In this document: positions 20,471 to 26,068 of the stretch, piece by piece
Layout: every line of letters begins with the position of its first letter
How positions within the stretch are numbered: position 1 is the first letter of the stretch
Virus record (IMG/VR): IMGVR_UViG_3300049629_001456
Span: 1 to 33,073 of that record
Source: a virus
Reading direction: 5' to 3' (one strand)
Length of the DNA stretch: 33,073 nucleotides
Position numbers and translations under genes: made by a program
Notes under the pieces: generated by a model
What the model saw: only the letters and a program-made list of their open reading frames with translations
What the model was told of the DNA's origin: nothing
Databases searched by the model: none

Positions 20471-21147
20471 TACTCTTCCCCTCCGAGTTGGATCAGCGTC
20501 GTCGAAGCCGCGCGGTGCGCGCCCGCCATGTCTGCCAGCAGCGCTTTTACTTTCGCCAGGCGACGAGGCTCCCACTTCACGGGGAAGCCATCGTCCTCCG
20601 CCCGCTTCACCCATCGCAGGAAATCCATGTGGATCGCCTCGAGTGTGAGGATGCCCGTCGTGCCCGCCGAGGCCGTGCCGCCCTTGCTCGAATCCTCCCG
20701 CACGACCTCCCCCGCTTTGATTGATTTTTTCAACTCCAGCGGGGTCAGGGCGAATTCCTCCGCCACTTGCAGCCACTTGCTCGCTTCCTGTTGCCATTCC
20801 TCACGCGCCTTGCCGAGGCCATCCAGCGCTTTTGAGAGCGTCAGGTGGTGTTCATCGGAAAGCGCCTCTGATCGCGCTCCCTCCAGCGCTTCCAGCGCCT
20901 CCGCCGCACGCAGGTCCTTAAATTCGAGTTGGAGCGACTTTTCCGCCTCGGCCACGACTTCATCGCCGAATTGCCTGCGGCCCTCCATGCGCCAATCCGC
21001 CATCCAGCGGAGCGACGAGCCGCGCGCGGCGTGGACATAGCGGCCGATCTGCTCCCATTCCTCTTGGGAGGGCGGCCGGGTAAAAACAAGAGCCCCGCGT
21101 GAAAATGTGCAGAGCCCTTCGGGTAAGGTAAGTGTGTTGTTGTTCAT
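20470..21147 (-). CDS. Early protein with coiled coil, unknown
   Basis: 225 residues starting MNNNTLTLPEGLCTFSRGAL. The N-terminal part FTRPPSQEEWEQIGRYVHAA then SLRWMADWRMEGRRQFGDE resembles a small domain found in phage and plasmid proteins (W-x-x-DW-x-x-G-E-type signature), of unknown function. The rest is helical and acidic (70-150) with a Gly/Thr linker and a C-terminal basic helix. It overlaps the DUF551-like gene (TAATG, 20468-20472). It probably belongs to the early/replication support set. Candidate role: DNA-binding partner for replication or recombination; this is unproven. Confidence 0.65.
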   Translation of the reverse strand: MNNNTLTLPEGLCTFSRGALVFTRPPSQEEWEQIGRYVHAARGSSLRWMADWRMEGRRQFGDEVVAEAEKSLQLEFKDLRAAEALEALEGARSEALSDEHHLTLSKALDGLGKAREEWQQEASKWLQVAEEFALTPLELKKSIKAGEVVREDSSKGGTASAGTTGILTLEAIHMDFLRWVKRAEDDGFPVKWEPRRLAKVKALLADMAGAHRAASTTLIQLGGEE

Positions 21148-21148
21148 G

Positions 21149-21397
21149 TTATTGATTCACAACGCCTAAATTGCCGGTTATGTCGGACTCAGTTCTTAAA
21201 ATAGACTCTTTTAAGACATTTTTAAGAGATAATGCTAATTCATGACCGAATTCATGCATTGCAGGCTGAAATGTGTGACTGCCTAAACAATGAATAGCTT
21301 CTGCTAAAACCAAAAGGGCTGCCGAAGAGTCTGTTACACTGTAATCGTTAACAAGTTCTGCATAATCATCTACCAGTTCTTTTAATAATTTTGACAT
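21149..21397 (-). CDS. Small acidic helical protein, unknown
   Basis: 82 residues from the ATG at 21397 (MSKLLKELVDDYAELVND). This is one of the few starts here with a clear Shine-Dalgarno (AGGAG about 8 nt upstream), so the longer in-frame start was rejected. The DNA is more AT-rich than its neighbours, suggesting a recent arrival. Mostly helical, with His at several positions (AIHCLGSHTFQPAMHEFGHE). No family recognised. It lies between the HTH gene and the 225-aa gene. Confidence 0.65.
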   Translation of the reverse strand: MSKLLKELVDDYAELVNDYSVTDSSAALLVLAEAIHCLGSHTFQPAMHEFGHELALSLKNVLKESILRTESDITGNLGVVNQ

Positions 21398-21407
21398 TTT
21401 TAATCTC

Positions 21408-21842
21408 CTATCGTTTCTCCCAGGCCTTGATTTGTGCATCGCGGAAAGTCTGCCTGGAGCTTTCGGCCTTCCGGAATTTGAAAACGCCCAGCCGGATCTT
21501 GTCGGCCCACTGGGTCGTGTAGTGGCTGATGAGCGCGCGGGTGCAATCGATCTGCCGCGCTATCTCGGCTTGGCTGTGGATGCTATTTGCCTCATCCAGG
21601 CCCGCCGCGAAGATCAGCCCGTAGACTTTGGCGCGGATGTTTTTGCAGGGCCTTGTAAATTCTGAGAGCACCTTGGAAAGGATTTGGGCGACTTCCCAAT
21701 CCACGCTCTCCGAGAGGGCGGCATCCTTGTATTCCTTGATCCGGCGGGCGAGGGCCAAGCCTACGCCCATTTCCTCGCAAATGAGATCCACCTCCGTGTC
21801 GATCTCGCTCATGTCGTCGTAGTAGTGTGGCTCGCGGATCAT
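21408..21842 (-). CDS. HTH DNA-binding protein
   Basis: 144 residues; the start at 21842 overlaps the previous stop (TAATG). The C-terminal half holds a helix-turn-helix: ANSIHSQAEIARQIDCTRAL then ISHYTTQWADKI (about 85-115), with the usual A-x-x-L/I and Gly-like turn pattern (Cys at the turn). The N-terminal half is acidic and helical. It could be a replication initiator, a transcription regulator or an origin-binding protein. As the only clear HTH in the early operon, it is a candidate regulator of the switch to late expression, or the binder of the TTTGACAC elements; that is speculation. Confidence 0.7.
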   Translation of the reverse strand: MIREPHYYDDMSEIDTEVDLICEEMGVGLALARRIKEYKDAALSESVDWEVAQILSKVLSEFTRPCKNIRAKVYGLIFAAGLDEANSIHSQAEIARQIDCTRALISHYTTQWADKIRLGVFKFRKAESSRQTFRDAQIKAWEKR

Positions 21843-21979
21843 TATTTCAGAGTCTCCCGAATGATTTCGTGCGCTTGTTTGCGGAGTTCCTCAGCGCGGC
21901 GCAGGAGGGCGAGGGCCTTATCCTCGAGGCGCCGCACGCGTTTCTCCTCTTTCGAGGATTTGGCTTCGCGCCGGTTCAT
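21842..21979 (-). CDS. 45-aa coiled-coil peptide, unknown
   Basis: 45 residues, almost one charged amphipathic helix (KEEKRVRRLEDKALALLRRA then EELRKQAHEIIRE). Start ATG 21979 overlaps the upstream stop by ATGA, and the stop overlaps the next start (TAATG). Only this coupling and the regular heptad-like pattern support it as a real gene. Confidence 0.6.
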   Translation of the reverse strand: MNRREAKSSKEEKRVRRLEDKALALLRRAEELRKQAHEIIRETLK

Positions 21980-22179
21980 GGCATGGCCTCCAATTCCGCT
22001 CGGATCTTGGCGAAACCCTCGGCGATTTGCGCCTCCGTGAGCGGGTTGGGGTGGGGACGGCCCCGGCGAGTTTTTGGCCGGGTGGGGGGAGCTTTTGGGA
22101 TCACGAGGAGCTTTTGGGCGGTCGCCAGGAGCGCGGTGGCCGTGGCGAGGAGTTCGGTGGCGGTTTGGTGGTGATTCAT
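21976..22179 (-). CDS. 67-aa early protein, unknown
   Basis: Starts MNHHQTATELLATATALLAT and continues into a Pro/Arg-rich linker (PTRPKTRRGRPHPN) and a C-terminal helix (TEAQIAEGFAKIRAELEA). No family recognised. The ATG at 22179 follows a C/A-rich leader (CCAAACCCTAACCAACT) without a Shine-Dalgarno, and the stop overlaps the next start (ATGA). A short basic linker between two helices may bind nucleic acid, which is a guess. Confidence 0.6.
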   Translation of the reverse strand: MNHHQTATELLATATALLATAQKLLVIPKAPPTRPKTRRGRPHPNPLTEAQIAEGFAKIRAELEAMP

Positions 22180-22185
22180 AGTTGG

Positions 22186-22383
22186 TTAGGGTTTGGAGGG
22201 GGAAATGGCGGCGCATTGCCAGAGGAGTTCCACGGTTGCGATTTGGCAGTGGTCGAAGTAGCACTCGGCGCACACCGGCCCGAGGTCCGGATCCAGGAGT
22301 TCCGAGACCCGCGCATGGCCGAAAGCATCGCAGACCAAGCACAGGCAGCCGACTTGGTCCTCGGAGAGTTCCAGGCTATTCAT
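22186..22383 (-). CDS. Small zinc-finger-like protein, unknown
   Basis: 65 residues from the ATG at 22383 (MNSLELSEDQVGCLCLVCDA). It has C13/C15/C18 and later a CAEC pair and another Cys-x2-x-C-like site (PVCAECYFDHCQIATVEL), which suggests a small zinc-binding fold. It overlaps the upstream gene by 8 nt. Many phages encode such small zinc ribbons in early operons, often as regulators or anti-host proteins; no specific role can be given. Confidence 0.65.
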   Translation of the reverse strand: MNSLELSEDQVGCLCLVCDAFGHARVSELLDPDLGPVCAECYFDHCQIATVELLWQCAAISPSKP

Positions 22384-22528
22384 CGAAGTCCTCCCATTCC
22401 GCCCACCGCTGGCGGCGCTCCTGCATCCGGCGGATGCGGTCATACATATTGCGCTGGCCCATGCAGTAGCAGGCCCACATCGAGCCAAAGGCGATGAACG
22501 ACAACAATACAGCCTCCCACGCGCTCAT
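22376..22528 (-). CDS. 50-aa single-pass membrane peptide
   Basis: Starts MSAWEAVLLSFIAFGSMWAC, with one hydrophobic segment (about 4-24) followed by a charged Arg/Glu helix (RRMQERRQRWAEWEDFDE). It probably sits in the inner membrane with its C-terminus in the cytoplasm. It is coupled at both ends to small genes of the early operon (overlaps at 22376-22383 and 22525-22528). It could be a superinfection-exclusion or host-takeover peptide, which is inference from size and place. Confidence 0.55.
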   Translation of the reverse strand: MSAWEAVLLSFIAFGSMWACYCMGQRNMYDRIRRMQERRQRWAEWEDFDE

Positions 22529-22815
22529 TTCGCGACCTCCTGTTTTTTGATAGCAGCCTCTAAAATCTTCGCCTTGGTTTTGTATCCATGGTCCAGACAC
22601 ATCTGGCGCGCCACTTGCAGATTGGCTAAACACCGCTGAGTGCCCTGGATGTTCGAAAGTTTGATTTGAGTCCGCAGATCGTCGACCGAGCCGAAAACCA
22701 AGCGGTCCACATCCTCGCCATCGATGATGATCCCCTGACGATCGGGCATGAGCCCCTCGCGCCAGTCCTTGAGATCAACCCCTCCGTGCTCTCTGTGTTC
22801 TCTGTGGTTAATCAT
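22525..22815 (-). CDS. 96-aa protein with repeat-encoded N-terminus
   Basis: Begins MINHREHREHGGVDLKDWRE; the first dozen residues (INHREHREHGG) are encoded by repeat copy 7 directly after the ATG. The body IIIDGEDVDRLVFGSVDDLR then QIKLSNIQGTQRCLANLQVA is helical with a CLANLQVARQMC stretch. No family recognised. Start and stop overlap neighbouring genes (ATGA at 22812-22815 and 22525-22528). A start inside or after the repeat would shorten it, and none is better placed. Confidence 0.6.
   Translation of the reverse strand: MINHREHREHGGVDLKDWREGLMPDRQGIIIDGEDVDRLVFGSVDDLRTQIKLSNIQGTQRCLANLQVARQMCLDHGYKTKAKILEAAIKKQEVAK
22781..22811 (-). repeat. Interspersed repeat copy 7 (codes the N-terminus of the 96-aa gene)
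   Basis: Minus strand TTAACCACAGAGAACACAG then AGAGCACGGAGGG, placed right after the ATG at 22815. Encodes NHREHREHGG. Confidence 0.85.
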
Positions 22816-22925
22816 TTCGCCAACCTCCTGGTAAGCGCCGCCAGCACCACAGGCACGGCGAGGAGTTGGAAAAACTCGATGCCGTAGCCGAGGCATCGAA
22901 GGATGGTTTCGTATTGCTCACTCAT
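22812..22925 (-). CDS. 37-aa membrane peptide
   Basis: MSEQYETILRCLGYGIEFFQ, then a hydrophobic LLAVPVVLAALTRRLAK tail. The second half is one membrane-spanning helix. The ATG at 22925 follows an A-rich stretch (ACAAAAAATG), 7 nt after the stop of the RHH gene; its stop overlaps the next start (ATGA). Small membrane peptides in this position of temperate phages often block superinfection or damage the host membrane; unproven here. Confidence 0.5.
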   Translation of the reverse strand: MSEQYETILRCLGYGIEFFQLLAVPVVLAALTRRLAK

Positions 22926-22932
22926 TTTTTGT

Positions 22933-23121
22933 TCAGGGTTGGGTTGGGTTGGCATCCGAAAACTCGCGCCGTGCCGCCGTGTCGCGGCGCACGAGGTCGC
23001 GGAGGTATTCGGAAAAGCTGGAGTAGGTCCCCTCGATCCGCCGGAGGGCTTGGGCATGCAGTTCGGCCGGGATGCGGAAGCCGATGAAGGGGTTGGCCGT
23101 GTCGTTTTGTTCGTCGCTCAT
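22933..23121 (-). CDS. Ribbon-helix-helix repressor (Cro-like, early operon)
   Basis: 62 residues (MSDEQNDTANPFIGFRIPAE) with the RHH pattern: a short strand (PFIGFRIP) followed by a helix (ELHAQALRRIEGTYSSFSE), and a second helix (SEYLRDLVRRDTAARREFSD). Dimeric RHH proteins (Arc/MetJ/CopG fold) insert a strand pair into the DNA major groove. It is the first gene of the leftward early operon and faces a second, divergent RHH gene at 23326. AAAGTG/CACTTT half-sites lie directly upstream of its start, so it probably controls its own promoter, as Cro or Arc would. Confidence 0.8.
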   Translation of the reverse strand: MSDEQNDTANPFIGFRIPAELHAQALRRIEGTYSSFSEYLRDLVRRDTAARREFSDANPTQP

Positions 23122-23125
23122 GTGT

Positions 23126-23156
23126 GCTCACTTTATTTTCAAAGTGCGCTCACTTT
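23126..23156. promoter_or_regulatory. Operator repeats before the leftward RHH gene
   Basis: Half-sites CACTTT (23129-23134), AAAGTG (23141-23146) and CACTTT (23151-23156) alternate in orientation. The longer GCTCACTTT is repeated exactly 22 bp apart (23126 and 23148), two helical turns. On the minus strand they overlap a weak promoter candidate (TTGATT then GAAAAT). Spacing and symmetry fit cooperative binding by RHH dimers. Confidence 0.65.
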
Positions 23157-23178
23157 GCAATCAAAGATTTTATCTGGC

Positions 23179-23192
23179 GGGGTATTCACCCC
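23179..23192. promoter_or_regulatory. Short inverted repeat GGGGT-ATTC-ACCCC
   Basis: Five-bp perfect arms with a 4-bp centre, in the middle of the immunity region between the operator repeats and the TTGACAC copy. Possible additional regulator site; low certainty. Confidence 0.35.
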
Positions 23193-23212
23193 ATGTTTCT
23201 CGAAAGATTTCT

Positions 23213-23224
23213 CTTGACACCCGC
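23213..23224 (+). promoter_or_regulatory. Plus-strand CTTGACACCCGC, promoter -35 or repressor site
   Basis: CTTGACACCCGC on the plus strand, upstream of the rightward RHH gene. TTGACA is a perfect -35 box, but no good -10 box follows at 16-18 bp. It shares TTGACACCCGC with the element before the gene at 205. If the phage repressor binds this sequence here, the other TTTGACAC copies could be its distant sites. Confidence 0.45.
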
Positions 23225-23304
23225 ATGGGGACTGGGTTTGCGGGCGAAATTATTTTTTCGGGGTGCAGCGCTAAAGAAAATAAAAGTTGCGGAATGTGTG
23301 CACT

Positions 23305-23323
23305 CGTTAAACAATTTTTAACG
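23305..23323 (+). promoter_or_regulatory. Inverted repeat CGTTAAA-N5-TTTAACG before the rightward RHH gene
   Basis: Perfect 7-bp arms (23305-23311 and 23317-23323) ending 2 nt before the ATG at 23326. Likely an operator for autoregulation, or an mRNA structure covering the start. Confidence 0.6.
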
Positions 23324-23325
23324 AT

Positions 23326-23565
23326 ATGAGCGCAGAAGAAAAATTCGTTGGCTTCCGGGCGGACCCCCGCCTTGTGGAGAAAATCAAAAAGCGTGCCAAG
23401 TCCGAACACCGCAGCCTAGCCGCCCACATGCGGTGGTTGGTGGAGCAAGATCTCGGGGGAGGGAACAGCTCGATACTGCAGGACAGCCCGGAAGGAAACG
23501 ATCCTGTGCCTCTTGTCCGACACTCCAAAGTTTCTTATTCTACAAAAAAAATTAAACGGAAATAA
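23326..23565 (+). CDS. Ribbon-helix-helix repressor (lysogeny candidate)
   Basis: 79 residues (MSAEEKFVGFRADPRLVEKI). The N-terminal half has the RHH pattern: strand EKFVGFRADP, helix RLVEKIKKRAKSEHRSLAAH, then a helix containing MRWLVEQDLG. The C-terminal 30 residues are Ser/Lys-rich and probably flexible. It is divergent from the RHH gene at 22933-23121, with four kinds of repeat between them. This arrangement resembles the immunity switch of other temperate phages, but with RHH proteins on both sides, as with Arc/Mnt of P22. The start is preceded by a palindrome 2 nt upstream and no Shine-Dalgarno. Confidence 0.78.
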   Translation: MSAEEKFVGFRADPRLVEKIKKRAKSEHRSLAAHMRWLVEQDLGGGNSSILQDSPEGNDPVPLVRHSKVSYSTKKIKRK

Positions 23566-23620
23566 AAATGTAATTATACGCCCATTACTCTAGATGCAGG
23601 GCGGCGCACTAAATTCTATT

Positions 23621-23881
23621 ATGCCTCACACCTATCATGTTGAGTTTTTCAAGACGCGCTTCTTCAGCGGAACAGCAGATCCTGAGAGGCTAAAAAAAAC
23701 ACTGAATCGGCTTGGCCAAGAGGGGTGGATGCTGGAGAGAACCATTGCCGAGCGGAAGCGAGTCTTCCTACTATTCTCCCGAGAAGTCCACATTCTGATT
23801 TTTCGCTTTGTCGGCGCAGATCCCAAGCCGGAACTGATGCGGCAACTGCTCCGTGCTTACGGCCACGAGCCCGTGGCGTAA
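23621..23881 (+). CDS. DUF4177-like small protein
   Basis: 86 residues from the ATG at 23621 (MPHTYHVEFFKTRFFSG); an in-frame ATG at 23594 would add nine residues. The pattern EFFKTRFFSG, then LKKTLNRLGQEGWMLERTI and FLLFSREV matches DUF4177-type proteins: an N-terminal strand, a helix, the GWEL-like GWML motif and final strands. They are common, of unknown function, and often near phage regulators. The stop codon (TAA, 23879-23881) abuts the stop of the opposing gene (23882) with no bases between them and no room for a terminator. Confidence 0.75.
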   Translation: MPHTYHVEFFKTRFFSGTADPERLKKTLNRLGQEGWMLERTIAERKRVFLLFSREVHILIFRFVGADPKPELMRQLLRAYGHEPVA

Positions 23882-24175
23882 CTAAGCCTTGCCCGATTTT
23901 TTTGCGGGGCGGTAGAAGGTTGTCGTGCGCGGGGTGCCTTTGCCGTCGTCCACTTTGTGCGTGCAGCGGTCGAGCAGGCCCTTGCTGGCTTTCCCGGAAA
24001 GCATACGGGAGGCCCCGGAGTAGCTGAGGCCGAGCTCCTCGGCGATTTCGCGGACGGTTTTCCACCCGGCGGCGCGAATAGGAGCGGCATCCGTGATGCG
24101 CGCGTTTTCAAACACGGCATGCCAGGCTTTTTTTAGATCGGCAGGAGCCAGGGATTCCCTTGCTTTCTTTCGCAT
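23882..24175 (-). CDS. Small winged-helix DNA-binding protein
   Basis: 97 residues from the ATG at 24175 (MRKKARESLAPADLKKAWHA). The middle has a winged-helix/HTH shape: TVREIAEELGLSYSGASRML (about 43-62) followed by a short wing LLDRCTHKVDDGKGTPRTTT and a terminal strand. It overlaps the phosphoesterase gene by 43 nt. It ends the lysis-associated block, so it may regulate late genes or be an accessory regulator. The fold call is fairly good; the role is unknown. Confidence 0.65.
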   Translation of the reverse strand: MRKKARESLAPADLKKAWHAVFENARITDAAPIRAAGWKTVREIAEELGLSYSGASRMLSGKASKGLLDRCTHKVDDGKGTPRTTTFYRPAKKSGKA

Positions 24176-24855
24176 AGGTTCACGGTGCAGGTGCGCTCGT
24201 TGTAATGGCCGTAGGCGAAGCCTTGGGACCATGCGAGCGTCGCCCGGCGGGTGGAGGCATACGCCATGTCGAAATTGGCGAGCATGCCCACGCAGTAGCC
24301 GCTGGCGCCGTCGAGATTGCGGGCGCGCTCCCAGCCGACTCGGTGCAGGTGGGCGAGCACCACATTCCCATAGGTCTCCGCGTGGTCGCGGATGGCGGAG
24401 ACATTGAACATGTAGCCGTGGACGAATTTCGTGCCGCCGAGGGTGACGCTGCGACGGATGCCGTAGGGGGTGAGGGTGGCCTTGAGGGTCTTCGCCGTGT
24501 CCTCGAGCTTGGCGATCGTCATGTTCGCCGCGTAGGCGAGGAGCGCGTTCGGGCTTTTGGAGAATTTCCACAGGCGCGCCTCGTGGTTGCCGCACAGGAT
24601 GTGCTGCGGCCGGAGCTCGTGCAGGAATTCGATGCCCGCCGAGAGGTCTCCGGTGACATCGGCGGCGTGGTCGGAGTCGTTGCTATCGCGCACGGCCCCG
24701 GCGCGAAAGGCCGATAGATCGATGAAGTCGCCGAGGTGCAGGGTCGTGTCGGGCTTCCAGCGTTCTTTGAAAGTGAGCACGGCCTTGCGGGCCTCGGGAT
24801 CGATCTCCGCGCCGTGGCTGCACCCGACGGCCATCCATTTCTTCCAGCCTTTCAT
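24133..24855 (-). CDS. Calcineurin-like metallophosphoesterase
   Basis: 240 residues. Metal-binding motifs of the family: LHLGDFIDL (39-47, D43), CGNHEAR (88-94, with Asn/His), FVHGYM (H146) and AHLHR (H169-x-H171). The usual first motif D-x-H near the N-terminus is VGCSHGAEID here, with Cys12 where Asp is expected. Activity may therefore be altered, or Cys may join the metal site. Such enzymes in phages have been proposed to act on nucleotides, DNA ends or RNA; the substrate cannot be told from sequence. It overlaps the upstream small gene by ATGA (24852-24855) and the downstream HTH gene by 43 nt. Confidence 0.82.
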   Translation of the reverse strand: MKGWKKWMAVGCSHGAEIDPEARKAVLTFKERWKPDTTLHLGDFIDLSAFRAGAVRDSNDSDHAADVTGDLSAGIEFLHELRPQHILCGNHEARLWKFSKSPNALLAYAANMTIAKLEDTAKTLKATLTPYGIRRSVTLGGTKFVHGYMFNVSAIRDHAETYGNVVLAHLHRVGWERARNLDGASGYCVGMLANFDMAYASTRRATLAWSQGFAYGHYNERTCTVNLCERKQGNPWLLPI

Positions 24856-25061
24856 ATTTTGGGAGGGGCGTCAGGGCCGAAGTCGTCTCGGCTAAAAAGT
24901 GGCTTCCCGTGCTCGTCGAGAGTCGGGAAATGGCGGAGGCAGGAATAGGCGCGGTCTTTGAGTTCGCTGCCTTTTTTGGGGCGTGTGTCCGTGGTCATGA
25001 GGTCGCGCAAAAATTGGCGGGTCTTTTGGAGGGCGTAATACTGCTCGCAGCGCAGACTCAC
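24852..25061 (-). CDS. 69-aa protein, unknown
   Basis: GTG start at 25061, which overlaps the TGA of the previous gene (GTGA). Sequence MSLRCEQYYALQKTRQFLRD then LMTTDTRPKKGSELKDRAYS and a final KPLFSRDDFGPDAPPKI. Upstream in-frame starts would give a Gly/Arg-rich shadow of the neighbour, so they were rejected. No family recognised. Coupled to the phosphoesterase by ATGA. Confidence 0.6.
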   Translation of the reverse strand: MSLRCEQYYALQKTRQFLRDLMTTDTRPKKGSELKDRAYSCLRHFPTLDEHGKPLFSRDDFGPDAPPKI

Positions 25062-25300
25062 GCTTCTTCTTCCTCCTCTTCTTCCTCGTCCTCCTCGAAA
25101 GGCCAGAGGAGTTCTTCGGCTTCGCGGGCGAGGGCTTTGGCTGCGAACTGGTTTCCGAATTGGAAATCCATGTTGTAGGTGACGGCCTCGTCTTCCCACG
25201 AGACGACGCAGATGCCATGCGCGAAATGCTCGGCGAGGAGGGCGCGGGCTTGGAGCATGACGGCCTCGCGGTCTTTGGGCGGGGCGGGTTTCTTGGCCAT
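25058..25300 (-). CDS. 80-aa protein with a poly-Glu tail, unknown
   Basis: Starts MAKKPAPPKDREAVMLQARA at 25300, 1 nt after the amidase stop. The middle (CVVSWEDEAVTYNMDFQFGN) has alternating strands; the C-terminus is an unbroken acidic run (WPFEEDEEEEEEEEA) encoded by GAG/GAA repeats that could slip in length. No family recognised. Confidence 0.6.
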   Translation of the reverse strand: MAKKPAPPKDREAVMLQARALLAEHFAHGICVVSWEDEAVTYNMDFQFGNQFAAKALAREAEELLWPFEEDEEEEEEEEA

Positions 25301-25301
25301 A

Positions 25302-25910
25302 TCAGAGCACTCGGTTGAGGGCGGCGAGGAGGGCGGCGTGCGCGGCGGGGGAGCAGTCGTCTTTGCGGCCGGGGGCGACATCGGCGTGGCGGAGGATGTT
25401 CGAGAGAGGGATGTGGTTTTCGCGCAAGATGGGGAGGAGGTATTCGACGGCGGAAAGGAGGGCGTCTTCGGAGAGCGGAGTTTGGTAGGTGTCGCCTTCC
25501 CATGCCATGCCGACAGAGAATGAGTTGGCGTCTTTGCGGCCTTGCCAGCTTGAGACTCCGGCGTGCCAGGTGCGTTGAGTTGGGAGAGCGAGGGCGGTGC
25601 GTTTGCCGTTGCGAGCGATGATGCAGTGATAGCTGACTTTGCTGACGGGGTCGGAGCACCATGAGACAGATCCGGCGTAGGCTCCGCTGGTGTGGTGCAA
25701 GATCACATGGGTCGGCTTGATCACGCGGCCCGCGCTGATGTTGGGCGTGCGCTTGTTTGTCTGCTGGTAAAACTTCGGCTCGGGCTTGATGGTGCCGGAG
25801 GTTTTGGCCGGGGAGGTTTTGGCGGGCTTCGCGGGCTTCGGCTCGGGCTGTGGCGCGGGGGATACCTGCGGCTTGGGGAGCATAAAGAAGCGAGCGAGGA
25901 GGCTGATCAT
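25302..25910 (-). CDS. Endolysin, N-acetylmuramoyl-L-alanine amidase (Amidase_2)
   Basis: 202 residues. Cleaves the amide bond between N-acetylmuramic acid and L-Ala in peptidoglycan. The N-terminus is a Pro/Lys/Ala-rich linker (about 12-60) after a short hydrophobic start. The Amidase_2 core has H72-H73 in VILHHTSGAY, YHCIIARNG (94-102), WHAGVSSW (115-122), NSFSVGMAWEG and H175 with D184/C186 in RHADVAPGRKDDC, giving the zinc ligands and catalytic residues. It lies downstream of membrane and lipoprotein genes in a lysis cassette. The short N-terminal hydrophobic stretch could be a weak signal-anchor. Confidence 0.92.
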   Translation of the reverse strand: MISLLARFFMLPKPQVSPAPQPEPKPAKPAKTSPAKTSGTIKPEPKFYQQTNKRTPNISAGRVIKPTHVILHHTSGAYAGSVSWCSDPVSKVSYHCIIARNGKRTALALPTQRTWHAGVSSWQGRKDANSFSVGMAWEGDTYQTPLSEDALLSAVEYLLPILRENHIPLSNILRHADVAPGRKDDCSPAAHAALLAALNRVL

Positions 25911-26068
25911 TTGTCGCGGAGAGTGCGGGTGTTGAGCTTCATCCCGGCGGCGGCGAGCATTTCGGGCGTGGGGGTGAACTCAAAGGTGACATCGCCCGCT
26001 TTCGTGGGGTAGGTCACGGCGCAGGAGGTGAGGAGCGCGGCGGCGAGGAGAAGAAGCAGGGCTTTCAT
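25907..26068 (-). CDS. Small lipoprotein, possible outer-membrane spanin (Rz1-like)
   Basis: 53 residues from the ATG at 26068 (MKALLLLLAAALLTSCAVTY), overlapping the upstream stop by ATGA. The signal peptide ends in the lipobox LTSC, so the mature protein starts at Cys16 and is about 38 residues. Small lipoproteins next to an endolysin are typical outer-membrane spanins, which fuse the two membranes at the last step of lysis in Gram-negative hosts. It is not Pro-rich like lambda Rz1. Its coiled-coil membrane neighbour (26253-26552) could be the inner-membrane partner. Confidence 0.68.
   Translation of the reverse strand: MKALLLLLAAALLTSCAVTYPTKAGDVTFEFTPTPEMLAAAGMKLNTRTLRDK

Noticed and set aside
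23225-23329. 34-codon ORF MGTGFAGEIIFSGCSAKENK before the rightward RHH gene
   Set aside because: It overlaps the RHH start, but the sequence also contains the operator palindrome, and composition and motifs do not support a protein. Not excluded as a leader peptide.
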